The notes under the pieces were generated by a model. The model was given only the letters and a program-made list of their open reading frames with translations. It ran no database searches and was not told where the DNA came from. Below are positions 47,110-55,250 of a DNA stretch of 64,000 nt, in pieces (the first letter of the stretch is position 1; every line of letters starts with the position of its first letter). A program made the translations under genes and the position numbers. The DNA is from Rhizobium sp. R635 (GTDB taxonomy: Bacteria > Pseudomonadota > Alphaproteobacteria > Rhizobiales > Rhizobiaceae), in the NCBI RefSeq assembly GCF_002211285.1, contig NZ_LOKX01000003.1, positions 145,295 through 209,294 on the forward strand. The letters run 5' to 3'.

Positions 47110-47937
47110 ATGACTATATCAGACACGGACATTCTCTTCCTCGGCGAGTGCGTCAAGCAGGCGGCGCGCGCCGAAATCATGCCGCGTTTCCGCAATCTCG
47201 GCGCAGCCGACGTCTCGGAAAAGACCTCGGCGACCGATCTGGTGACGCAGGCGGATCTGCTTGCCGAACACAGGATCACAGCTGCGCTGAAAGAGCGTTT
47301 CCCCTCGGCGCTCGTCGTCGGGGAGGAGGCCTACGACGCCGATAAGTCGGTGGTGCCGGCGCTTGCCGATGCCGAGCTTGCCTTCGTCATCGATCCCGTC
47401 GACGGCACGTTCAATTTTGCCGCCGGGCTTCCCGTCTTCGGAACGATGCTTGCGGTCACCGTCAGGGGCGAGACAGTCGCCGGCATCATCCACGATCCTG
47501 TTCTCGGCGACACGGTGACGGCGATCAAGGGGGCGGGCGCCTTCCTGACGCGGCAGGACGGGCAATCGAGCAGGTTAAAGGTGGCCGAGCCCGCCGCAGT
47601 GAACCAGATGGTCGGCGGCTTCTCGTGGGGGCATATGGAAGATCCGGATCGCTCTCGGATCTGCGCCAACATGGCAAAGGCCCGGATGACCTTCGCTTTC
47701 AACTGCTCGGCCTATGAATATTGGATGGTCGCCTCCGGCAAGCTGCATTTCATCGGCCATGCGAAGCTGATGCCCTGGGATCATCTGGCTGGCGTGCTCG
47801 CGCATCAGGAAGCCGGCGGCCATACGGCGAAATTCGACGGAACGCCCTATCGTCCGGGCGAGACGACGGGCGGCATCATCTCCGCGCCCGATAGGGAAAG
47901 CTGGCAGCTGATCCGGCGCGAGATCGTCGGCATCTGA
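47110..47937 (+). CDS. Inositol monophosphatase family protein (copy 1)
   Basis: Li+-sensitive type Mg2+-dependent phosphatase of 275 residues. Metal-binding motifs are GEEAYD (about 76-81), DPVDGTFNFAAG (about 97-108) and PWDHLAGVLAHQEAGG (about 221-236). Substrates in this family include inositol phosphates, 3'-phosphoadenosine 5'-phosphate, histidinol phosphate and fructose bisphosphate; the motif set does not decide. I start at the ATG 47110 with AAGGA about 10 bases upstream; an ATG at 47092 is also possible. A paralogue follows 40 bases downstream. Confidence 0.88.
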   Translation: MTISDTDILFLGECVKQAARAEIMPRFRNLGAADVSEKTSATDLVTQADLLAEHRITAALKERFPSALVVGEEAYDADKSVVPALADAELAFVIDPVDGTFNFAAGLPVFGTMLAVTVRGETVAGIIHDPVLGDTVTAIKGAGAFLTRQDGQSSRLKVAEPAAVNQMVGGFSWGHMEDPDRSRICANMAKARMTFAFNCSAYEYWMVASGKLHFIGHAKLMPWDHLAGVLAHQEAGGHTAKFDGTPYRPGETTGGIISAPDRESWQLIRREIVGI

Positions 47938-47977
47938 TTTGAGGCCTTTCCCAAAGGCCGGACCGAAAGGATTTGAT

Positions 47978-48802
47978 ATGACTGCGACTGTCGATGTGAC
48001 CGTGCTTGCCGATCTGCTGCGCCGTGCGGCGCAGGCGGAGATCCTGCCGCGCTTTCGCCGCCTCGGTGGGGAGGATGTCCGTGCCAAGAGCGAGGCGACG
48101 GATCTCGTCACCGAAGCCGACGAGCAGGCCGAGCGGATGATCAAGGCGGAATCGGAAAAGCTCTGGCCTGACGCGCTGTTCCTCGGCGAAGAATCGGTCG
48201 CGGCCGAGCCGGCGCTGCTCGCAAGGCTCGCGGATGCGGACCTTGCGATCGTCGTCGATCCCGTCGACGGCACGTTCAATTTCGCGTCCGGCATTCCGGC
48301 CTTCGGCGTGATGGCCTCCGTCGTATCGGGCGGCGAGACGGTCGCCGGCATTATTTACGATCCGATGGGCGACGACTGGGTGATGGCGGAAAAGGGCGGC
48401 GGAGCATGGCTGCGGCGGCCGGATGGCGAGGCGCAGCGCCTGCGCACGGCCGAGCCGGTTGCGCTCGACCAGATGGTCGGCATGGCCTCCACCGGATATC
48501 TGGCGCAAGAAAAGCGGGCCGAGATCCTCGGCAATCTCGCCAAGGTGCGCTTCCTCACCAATTATCGCTGCGCGGCCCATGAATACCGCACCTTTGCCGG
48601 TGGGCATGTGCATTACCTGATGTACAACAAGCTGATGCCCTGGGATCACCTTGCCGGCACGCTGATCTCGCAGGAGGCCGGCGCCCATGCGGCGCGTTTC
48701 GACGGCTCGCCCTATTTGCCGCACCATCTCGACGGCGGGCTGCTGGTGGCTCCCGACAAGGCCTCGTGGGAGATGTTGCGGCGTGAGGTCTTTACGATCT
48801 GA
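47978..48802 (+). CDS. Inositol monophosphatase family protein (copy 2)
   Basis: Second phosphatase of 274 residues with the same motifs: GEES (about 73-76), DPVDGTFNFASG (about 96-107) and PWDHLAGTLISQEAGA (about 220-235). It aligns with the preceding gene over its whole length, but with many substitutions, so the tandem duplication is old. The ATG at 47978 has AAGG about 8 bases upstream. Whether the two have different substrates or form heteromers cannot be told. Confidence 0.88.
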   Translation: MTATVDVTVLADLLRRAAQAEILPRFRRLGGEDVRAKSEATDLVTEADEQAERMIKAESEKLWPDALFLGEESVAAEPALLARLADADLAIVVDPVDGTFNFASGIPAFGVMASVVSGGETVAGIIYDPMGDDWVMAEKGGGAWLRRPDGEAQRLRTAEPVALDQMVGMASTGYLAQEKRAEILGNLAKVRFLTNYRCAAHEYRTFAGGHVHYLMYNKLMPWDHLAGTLISQEAGAHAARFDGSPYLPHHLDGGLLVAPDKASWEMLRREVFTI

Positions 48803-48860
48803 TAAGCCGACCGTTGCAAGGCCGGTTGCAGACGTTGAATTGCGGCCGGCACCCGTGAGC

Positions 48861-49334
48861 TCAAGTGTAGACCTTTTCCATCAGGAAGTTTTCCAGACCT
48901 TGGCCGCGCTTCTCGACGATTTGTCCCGTCAACACGCGGAACCCTTTCCGTTCGAAAAACGGGCGGGCGGTTCTGCTCGCTTCCGTGTAAATTCTGCGGA
49001 ACCCCAGTTTGAAAGCCTCTTCCTCGACCCTGCGCAAGAGGCGGGTCGCCACGCCGACGCTCTGAAACTCGGGGTGCACGAACATCATGTCCAGGCACCC
49101 GTCTTCCGTCAGATCGGAGAACCCTGCAGGCCTTCCATCGACTTCTGCGATCCAGGCTGGCCTGCTTATCCTTCGCTCCGCCCATAAGCTGGGGTCTTCC
49201 ACTTTTGCCCAGGCCTCGATCTGGGCAGGCGAATAGTCTTTCGACGAAACTTCCCGGATGGAGCGCAGAAAAATCTCGATCGTCGCGTCTGCGTCGCCTG
49301 CCGTGTATGGTCTGATCAGAATTCGGTCGTCCAT
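48861..49334 (-). CDS. GNAT family N-acetyltransferase
   Basis: Acetyltransferase of 157 residues. Motif A is in DMMFVHPEFQSVGVATRLLRRVE (in part; about 82-104), with the Q-x-x-G-V-A signature. The C-terminal part TEASRTARPFFERKGFRVL (about 117-135) is typical of YafP/ElaA-like members. The substrate is unknown. It ends about 60 bases from the end of the phosphatase gene on the other strand. The 246 bases upstream (49335-49580) hold only a doubtful 62-codon frame. Confidence 0.88.
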   Translation of the reverse strand: MDDRILIRPYTAGDADATIEIFLRSIREVSSKDYSPAQIEAWAKVEDPSLWAERRISRPAWIAEVDGRPAGFSDLTEDGCLDMMFVHPEFQSVGVATRLLRRVEEEAFKLGFRRIYTEASRTARPFFERKGFRVLTGQIVEKRGQGLENFLMEKVYT

Positions 49335-49580
49335 CGATTATGTCTTTCACTCACCGATCCGAGCTACGACAAGATAGCGAGGATCTGTTGCCACGCACGT
49401 TGCCCCCAATTCGGAGTCGGATTCATCGGTTCCGCCATGGGCATGCAACGATGATCGGGGTGTCGCTTCGCCCGGAAGCAAAATGCGATGCCCTGCGTCT
49501 TCTCCCAATAAAAGCCGAGTTCTTGAGCCTGAACCAGCACGCTGCTGGACAATGGATGCGGCGAAAGTGGCGCGAACGTT

Positions 49581-51542
49581 TCAGTGTGCGACGCCTGGTT
49601 CCTCGTGTGCCCTCACGATGGCATCCGCTTCCTTGCCGTATAGCTCCTCGAAGTGATCGAAGGTCTTGGAAAAGTAACCAATGCCCTGCGTCGCCGAGCG
49701 CAGCGCCCGCGCCAGATCGTCAAGTGCGCCGCCCGGAACAAGTGCCCGGAAGATGTCCCATCCCTTCGCGGTTTCATCCCGGTCGAAGCCGAGAACCTGA
49801 CCCTTGAGAGCGGAGACGATCTGGACGAGGCTGCCGGAATAGATCGACGGAATGTGAATTTCGCTGCGGAAGACCGGTTGCATTAAAACGGCCGCCCCTT
49901 CGGAAAGCGCCTGTCGCACCCCCATTTTCGACGCGGTCCTGAAGGCGTGTTCCGAACTGTCGACGGCATGGTGCTGACCATCGAACAGCGTTACGCCGAC
50001 ATCGATGACCTGGAAGCCGAGCGGCCCTTTCTCCATCGCTTCGCGCGCGCCTGCTTCGACGGCAGGGATGTAGTTGCGCGGAACGACGCCACCCTTGACG
50101 GTCTCGCTGAAGGTGAAGCCCCGGCCGCGCTCGTTGGGGCGAATGCTCAGCTTCACATCCGCGAATTGACCGGCCCCGCCTGTCTGTTTGCGATGCCGGT
50201 AGTGAACCTCGGACGGCTTCGCGATTGTCTCGCGGTAGATCGGGCTGGGCGTTCGATCGGTTACGTCGATGTGAAAGACGTCGGACAGGGTTCGGCAGAG
50301 ATCGCGCAGATGTACCGGGCCCTGGGCGCGGACGAGCTGGGCGCCGGTGCCTTCCTCCTGCAAAACGACAAGACCGCGATCCGTCTCGGAAAGTTTTGCC
50401 AGCGTTTCGGAGAGCTTGTTTTCATCGCGGTCGCTGCCCGGGACCAGGATCCTTTCAAGCATCGGCGTAGGTGGCTCGGTCCATTCGGGCGGGGCGACCG
50501 TCGCGTCTGATGTCAACAGCGACGGGACGGGCAAGCGGTCGGACTTGACCGTTGCGAAGACATCCCCCGGTGCAGGCACCATCGGCGAGCTGGACCGTCC
50601 GTTTGCGGGGTCCTGCACGGCGCCGAGGCTGGAGCCGCCCAGTAGTGCGCCTTGCCGCAGTCCCTCACCGAACGCACGCACCAGCACCGTCTTGCCGATA
50701 TTCTGACGATGATAGGCATGAAAGCTCACGGCGGTCAGCTTGTTTTCATCGACATTGCCCGCGCGAGCCAGGCGCTGTCTGAGAATCCCTACCGGCGGCG
50801 CCTCGTGGCGCATCGCCTTCATCAGCCTCATCATGCCGTTGCCGTGACTTGCGGCACCGATCAGGACTGGAATAATCCTGTTTTCCCTGAGAACCCGCGA
50901 TGAAATGGCATAGAGCGCGTCGCTGGGCGGCTCGCGATCTTCGACCAGTTCCTCGAGAAGCCAGTCATCGAATTCGGACAGGTGTTCCAGGAGCTCGCTG
51001 CGCGCTTCGTGCTCGCGCTCGGCAGCACTTTCGGGGATTGCGATCAGCGCCGAAGTCTGGCCTTCCCGGTAGCGCCACGCCCGTTCCGAAATCAGATCGC
51101 AACTGCCTACGATCTTGTCTCCCTCGCGGATCGGGATCTGGCGAAGCAAAAGCGTGTGGTTGGCGTAGTCTTGAAGCGCGGCGATCACGTCCCTCAGCCG
51201 CCCTCTCGGTTCGTCCATTCGGTTGACGAAGAGGATGCACGGCGTCCCCGAGGCTTCGACTATCCGCAGATAGGGCGCGGCGAGCACAGCCTCCTCGGGT
51301 GCCGATGAAACGCACAGGATGCAGGCGTCGCTGGCAAGAAGCGCGTGCTGTGCATGCGCCAACGCTTCGTTGGGTCCTGGCGCATCCAGCGCACACCACG
51401 CCTCGTTTCCAAAGGTGAATTCTGTGAGGTTCAATCCATAAGGGGACTTGGACTTTCTCGGCGCCCCCTCCAGGGAGCCGAGCTTTTCCACGACTGTTGA
51501 TTTTCCGGTCTGCGAGGGTCCAAGCACGGTAAAGCAGCGCAT
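49581..51542 (-). CDS. Divergent elongation factor G-like GTPase
   Basis: Translation-factor-family protein of 653 residues. The ATG at 51542 has GGAGGA 5-6 bases upstream and is preferred to an ATG 14 codons earlier. The G domain is altered: G1 is GPSQTGKS (8-15), G3 reads DAPGP (53-57) instead of DTPGH, so the catalytic histidine is a proline, and G4 is NRMD (107-110) instead of NKxD. Domains II-V follow, with recognisable EF-G stretches such as TGGAGQFADVKL (about 470-481) and VDSSEHAFRTASKMGVRQAL (in part; about 545-563). Such proteins occur beside the true fusA. A ribosome-associated but non-canonical role is inferred. Confidence 0.85.
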   Translation of the reverse strand: MRCFTVLGPSQTGKSTVVEKLGSLEGAPRKSKSPYGLNLTEFTFGNEAWCALDAPGPNEALAHAQHALLASDACILCVSSAPEEAVLAAPYLRIVEASGTPCILFVNRMDEPRGRLRDVIAALQDYANHTLLLRQIPIREGDKIVGSCDLISERAWRYREGQTSALIAIPESAAEREHEARSELLEHLSEFDDWLLEELVEDREPPSDALYAISSRVLRENRIIPVLIGAASHGNGMMRLMKAMRHEAPPVGILRQRLARAGNVDENKLTAVSFHAYHRQNIGKTVLVRAFGEGLRQGALLGGSSLGAVQDPANGRSSSPMVPAPGDVFATVKSDRLPVPSLLTSDATVAPPEWTEPPTPMLERILVPGSDRDENKLSETLAKLSETDRGLVVLQEEGTGAQLVRAQGPVHLRDLCRTLSDVFHIDVTDRTPSPIYRETIAKPSEVHYRHRKQTGGAGQFADVKLSIRPNERGRGFTFSETVKGGVVPRNYIPAVEAGAREAMEKGPLGFQVIDVGVTLFDGQHHAVDSSEHAFRTASKMGVRQALSEGAAVLMQPVFRSEIHIPSIYSGSLVQIVSALKGQVLGFDRDETAKGWDIFRALVPGGALDDLARALRSATQGIGYFSKTFDHFEELYGKEADAIVRAHEEPGVAH

Positions 51543-51690
51543 CGCATTCCTCCAACTGCCATAAACACAATTTTCAGCCATCATAGGATGCCCTGAACCG
51601 CTGCAAGGCGCCAGAGGTGTTCGGTTTCACAATGCTGACCTGGAGACGTAGGAGCTGAGACCCGAGGGCTGAAAAAGCCGGAGTGCCTGT

Positions 51691-52971
51691 CTAGAAGTGA
51701 GCCGCACCCGCATCGAGCTGCGGGCTGTCCCCTGGGTGCGTGAAGAGCTTGCCGTTTTCCGCCCAGAGGGTGGCTGCGATCGTGAGGAGGCCGAAGAGCG
51801 CGAAACCGGCGAAGAGGGGCTGCACCGTGCCGTTGAACATCTGGCCGACCAGGCCGCCGAGGATGGTGCCGAAGGTCGTCGAGACGAAGCCGGTGACGGC
51901 GGTCGCCGTGCCGGCGAGATTGCCCATAGGCTCGAGGCTGATGGCGGTGAAATTGGTGGCGATCAGGGCAAACATCATCAGTACGACGGTGAAGATACCA
52001 TAGGCGAGGGCGAAATCCGGCTTGCCGGCCAGCGAAATGATGAAACCGACAATCGATAGCGCCGTGAAGATCAACAGCGCGGCGTGCGAGATGCGGCGCA
52101 TGCCGAATTTACGGACGAAGAAGCCGTTGGCGAAATTGGCGAGGGCGATGCCGCCGGCGGTGGCCGCAAAGGCGATCGGCAGCCAGTCACCGAGACCGTA
52201 GACCTCGCCGAAGACCTGCTGCACCGAAATCACATAGGCGCTGATGACACCGGTAAACATGGTGAGGCCGATCATGTAGCCGCAGGTGATGCGGTTGGTG
52301 AGCACCGTCTTGAAACCATCCATGACGGAGCCGACCGACAGCGGCAGCCGCTCTTCCGGCGGCAGCGATTCCTTCAGACGCAGAAGCGCCCAGACGAACA
52401 GGATGGTGGCGATGACGCCGAGCAGGATGAAGATCCAGTGCCAGTTGGCATAGAGGATGATCAGCTGGCCGACGGAGGGGGCGACGATCGGCACGATCAT
52501 GAAGACGATCATGACATAAGACATGACGCGGGCCATTTCGCGGCCGCCGAAGCAGTCGCGCACGATAGCCATGGTGGTGATACGCACCGCCGCGCCGCCC
52601 ACGCCCTGGATGAAGCGCATGACCAGCAGCATTTCGAAGCTGCCGGTTGCTGCGGCGGCAAACATCCCGACCACGTAGCAGACGAGGCCGCCGAGCAGGA
52701 TGTTGCGGCGGCCGAACGTATCCGAAAGGCTGCCGAAGAATATCTGCGAGATGCCGAAGCCCAGGAGGAACACGCCGATGATGAGCTGCGCGTCGTTGGT
52801 ATTGGTGACGCCGAGGGAATGGCCGATATTCGGCAATGCCGGTAGCATGCTGTCGATCGCCATGGCGACGCTGGCGGTCATGATGGCGATGGTGACGACG
52901 AACTCGCCGAAACCCATGCCGATGCGGCGGGAGCCCTGGTTTTCCTGGTGCGGTTTGTGCGGCGGCGTCAT
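51691..52971 (-). CDS. Bcr/CflA-family multidrug MFS exporter (copy 1)
   Basis: Twelve-helix major facilitator of 426 residues. The motif between helices 2 and 3 is GSLSDTFGRRNILL (about 80-93), and motif C-like sequence lies in the fifth helix (about 160-175). The Bcr/CflA group exports drugs such as bicyclomycin and also dipeptides or cysteine by proton antiport. The ATG at 52971 is 35 bases after the stop of a paralogous gene upstream on the same strand. The two differ throughout, so the duplication is not recent. The substrate is unknown. Confidence 0.9.
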   Translation of the reverse strand: MTPPHKPHQENQGSRRIGMGFGEFVVTIAIMTASVAMAIDSMLPALPNIGHSLGVTNTNDAQLIIGVFLLGFGISQIFFGSLSDTFGRRNILLGGLVCYVVGMFAAAATGSFEMLLVMRFIQGVGGAAVRITTMAIVRDCFGGREMARVMSYVMIVFMIVPIVAPSVGQLIILYANWHWIFILLGVIATILFVWALLRLKESLPPEERLPLSVGSVMDGFKTVLTNRITCGYMIGLTMFTGVISAYVISVQQVFGEVYGLGDWLPIAFAATAGGIALANFANGFFVRKFGMRRISHAALLIFTALSIVGFIISLAGKPDFALAYGIFTVVLMMFALIATNFTAISLEPMGNLAGTATAVTGFVSTTFGTILGGLVGQMFNGTVQPLFAGFALFGLLTIAATLWAENGKLFTHPGDSPQLDAGAAHF

Positions 52972-53006
52972 GTGGAGATATCCCGTAGGCGAATGAGGCC
53001 GGTCGT

Positions 53007-54254
53007 TCAGACGGCCGGGTTCTGCTGGTGGAAGAGGCGGCCCTTCTCGGCAATCAGCACGAAGATCAGCCCGACGATCGATACGGCGAAATAGCCGGCG
53101 ACCATCGGCAGCGCGGTGCCGTCGAAGGCCTGGCCGATGCCGGCGCCGATGATGGCGCCGCCGACCGTGCTCATGAAACCGAGGACGGAGGAGGCGGTGC
53201 CGGCGACATGGCCGAGAGGCTCCATGGCGAGCGAGTTGAAATTCGAGCCGATCCAGCCGAACTGGAACATGGCAAGGCCGAAGAAGGAGATGAACAGCGC
53301 GAAGGGCATCGGCTCGGAGCTCGCCATCTGGACGATCAGCCAGATGGTGTTGATGGCGATGAAGCCGAGCAGCGAACCATGTGACAGGCGGCGCATGCCG
53401 AGCTTGCCGACGAAACGCGAATTGAAGAAGGACGACAGCGACATGAAAATCGCGACACCGGCAAAGGCGAAGGGGAAATAGACGCCGAGGCCATAGATGC
53501 CGACATATATCTGCTGGGCGGAATTGATGAAGCCGAACAGCGCGCCGAAGATGAAGGTGCTGGCGATGGTGTAGCAGAGCGCCACGCGATTGGTCAGCAC
53601 CAGCTTGAAGGCGCCGAAGATCGAGCGGGCGGTGAAGGGGCGGACATTCTGCGGATGCAAGGTCTCCGGCAGGCGGAGATAGGCCCAGACGCCGATCGCA
53701 GTCGCCATGGTTGCGATGAAGAGGAAGATCAGGTGCCAGTTGCCGAAGAACATCACCACCTGTCCGGTGCCTGGCGCAATCACCGGCACGATCATGAAGA
53801 CCATCATGATCAGCGACATGACCTCGGCCATCTGCCGGCCGCCATAGATGTCGCGGACGATGGAGATGGTGATAACGCGGGTGGCGGCTGAACCGATGCC
53901 CTGGACGAAGCGCAGCACCAGCAGGCCGGCAAATGACGGAACGAAAACGATCCCGATGGCGGAAACGATATAGATGACGATGCCGGTCAACAGCGGCGCG
54001 CGGCGGCCGAAGCGATCGGAGAGCGGGCCGTAGAAAAGCTGGGCGCAGCCGAAGCCGAGAAGATAGGAGGAGACGACGAACTGGCGGTGATTCTCGCTTT
54101 CGACGCCGAGGCTGGCGCCGATCTGCTGCAGGGCCGGGAGCATGATATCGATCGCGAGCGAGTTGATGGCCATCAGGAAGGCTGCAAGCGCGATGAATTC
54201 ACGCTTGCCCATGGGCAGGCGGCCCGCGGACACGGCTTGGGATGAATCTGTCAC
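53007..54254 (-). CDS. Bcr/CflA-family multidrug MFS exporter (copy 2)
   Basis: Twelve-helix transporter of 415 residues, paralogous to the next gene. The motif between helices 2 and 3 is GPLSDRFGRRAPLL (about 80-93). Residues DIMLPALQQIGASLGV (about 34-49) match the family start DMYLPALPxI. The start is a GTG at 54254 with GGGAAT upstream; an ATG 14 codons in is an alternative. A hairpin separates it from grxD upstream. The two exporters probably share one transcript. Confidence 0.9.
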   Translation of the reverse strand: MTDSSQAVSAGRLPMGKREFIALAAFLMAINSLAIDIMLPALQQIGASLGVESENHRQFVVSSYLLGFGCAQLFYGPLSDRFGRRAPLLTGIVIYIVSAIGIVFVPSFAGLLVLRFVQGIGSAATRVITISIVRDIYGGRQMAEVMSLIMMVFMIVPVIAPGTGQVVMFFGNWHLIFLFIATMATAIGVWAYLRLPETLHPQNVRPFTARSIFGAFKLVLTNRVALCYTIASTFIFGALFGFINSAQQIYVGIYGLGVYFPFAFAGVAIFMSLSSFFNSRFVGKLGMRRLSHGSLLGFIAINTIWLIVQMASSEPMPFALFISFFGLAMFQFGWIGSNFNSLAMEPLGHVAGTASSVLGFMSTVGGAIIGAGIGQAFDGTALPMVAGYFAVSIVGLIFVLIAEKGRLFHQQNPAV

Positions 54255-54279
54255 AATGAAATTCCCATAAACAGGCTAA

Positions 54280-54300
54280 GGCGCTGCTCACCGCAGCGCC
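54280..54300 (-). terminator. Hairpin after grxD, possible terminator
   Basis: Perfect 8-bp stem GGCGCTGC (54280-54287) and GCAGCGCC (54293-54300). On the minus strand it is followed by TTAGCCTGTTTATG, a weak T-tract. It lies between the grxD stop and the exporter start. Confidence 0.5.
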
Positions 54301-54349
54301 TCGGACTCGAGAAACAGATTTGGAAACCGGACGGACGCCCGGTGACCGG

Positions 54350-54685
54350 TCAGGCGGCGCCGCGAACGGTGACGCCGTTTTCCTGGAGATGCTGCTGCAA
54401 CTCACCGGCCTGGAACATCTCCCGGACGATGTCGCAGCCGCCGATGAACTCGCCCTTTACATAAAGCTGCGGGATCGTCGGCCAGTTGGAATAATCCTTG
54501 ATGCCCTGGCGGATTTCCGAATCGGCGAGCACATTGATGCCCTTGTAGTCGACTCCGATGTAATCGAGAATCTGAACGACCTGTCCGGAAAAACCGCACT
54601 GCGGAAACTGCGGCGTGCCCTTCATGAAGAGGACGACGTCGTTGCTCTTGATTTCATTGTCGATGAATTCGTGAATGCCGCTCAT
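54350..54685 (-). CDS. grxD: Monothiol glutaredoxin Grx4-type
   Basis: CGFS-type glutaredoxin of 111 residues that holds and transfers [2Fe-2S] clusters, usually together with BolA. The motif PQCGFSG places the active cysteine at residue 30. The glutathione-binding residues are in WPTIPQLYVKGEFIGGCDI (about 68-86). The ATG at 54685 (MSGIHEF) is the usual start. bolA lies about 2 kb upstream on the same strand, separated by a basic small protein and a gene on the other strand. Confidence 0.95.
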   Translation of the reverse strand: MSGIHEFIDNEIKSNDVVLFMKGTPQFPQCGFSGQVVQILDYIGVDYKGINVLADSEIRQGIKDYSNWPTIPQLYVKGEFIGGCDIVREMFQAGELQQHLQENGVTVRGAA

Positions 54686-54857
54686 AGGACCTGATCCTTT
54701 CAACGGGCGAGTTAAAGGCCCGCCGTTTCAATCGTTTCCCTTAGATAGCATGCGACAGCAGGAATTCCAGCCGCCCGAACCAAAAAAAGACCAATCTGGT
54801 CAGACCACTTCGGGATTGTTGCCGTCGCGTGACGGTGGGCGAGATGCAGTGCTTTTC

Positions 54858-55088
54858 TCAGTCGCGGCGTTGACGGCTGCGGCCGGCGGCGGTGCGGCGT
54901 TTGCTGACCTGTTTGCGGACTGGTTTGCGTTTGGCCGTCGTCGTCTTGCGCGCAGCCGTTGTTGTTGTCGTGGGGCGGGTCCTGCGCCTGCTGCGCTTCC
55001 TCGTGACCCGGCCGGTGGTTTTCTTCAGGATTTCCTTCAGCACTGTGTCGACGACGCCTGATATCAATTCTTTGACAAGATCGGCCAC
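54858..55088 (-). CDS. Small Lys/Arg/Thr-rich protein with histone-tail-like C-terminus
   Basis: A 76-residue protein. The GTG start at 55088 has GGAGAGG 4-5 bases upstream, a good ribosome binding site. Residues 1-26 form an amphipathic or hydrophobic helix (MADLVKELISGVVDTVLKEI). Residues 27-76 contain about 45% Lys/Arg plus runs of Thr and Ala (TTTTTAARKTTTAKRK), like the tail of histone H1 or AlgP-type proteins. Binding to DNA, RNA or acidic surfaces is a guess. No known family is recognised. It lies between grxD and a divergent membrane-protein gene. Confidence 0.6.
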   Translation of the reverse strand: MADLVKELISGVVDTVLKEILKKTTGRVTRKRSRRRTRPTTTTTAARKTTTAKRKPVRKQVSKRRTAAGRSRQRRD

Positions 55089-55250
55089 AAAACCTCTCCG
55101 TTCGTGGTGGAAACGACATGCCCGCTATTGAATTCCGGAAGAGTTCGGTTAGCAAGACGCCTTCGAGACCATCCCTGCTTTTTCGTCGATATCGGCACGG
55201 CAGCAGGATCGCAGTAGCATGCCGGCTATCGACCCGGCCGAAAGAGTGGA

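Noticed and set aside
49364..49552. 62-codon minus-strand frame (TTG start) between the GNAT and EF-G-like genes
   Set aside because: Its residue composition looks protein-like (two Trp, balanced residues), but there is no good start or ribosome binding site and no recognised family. It may be a gene fragment.
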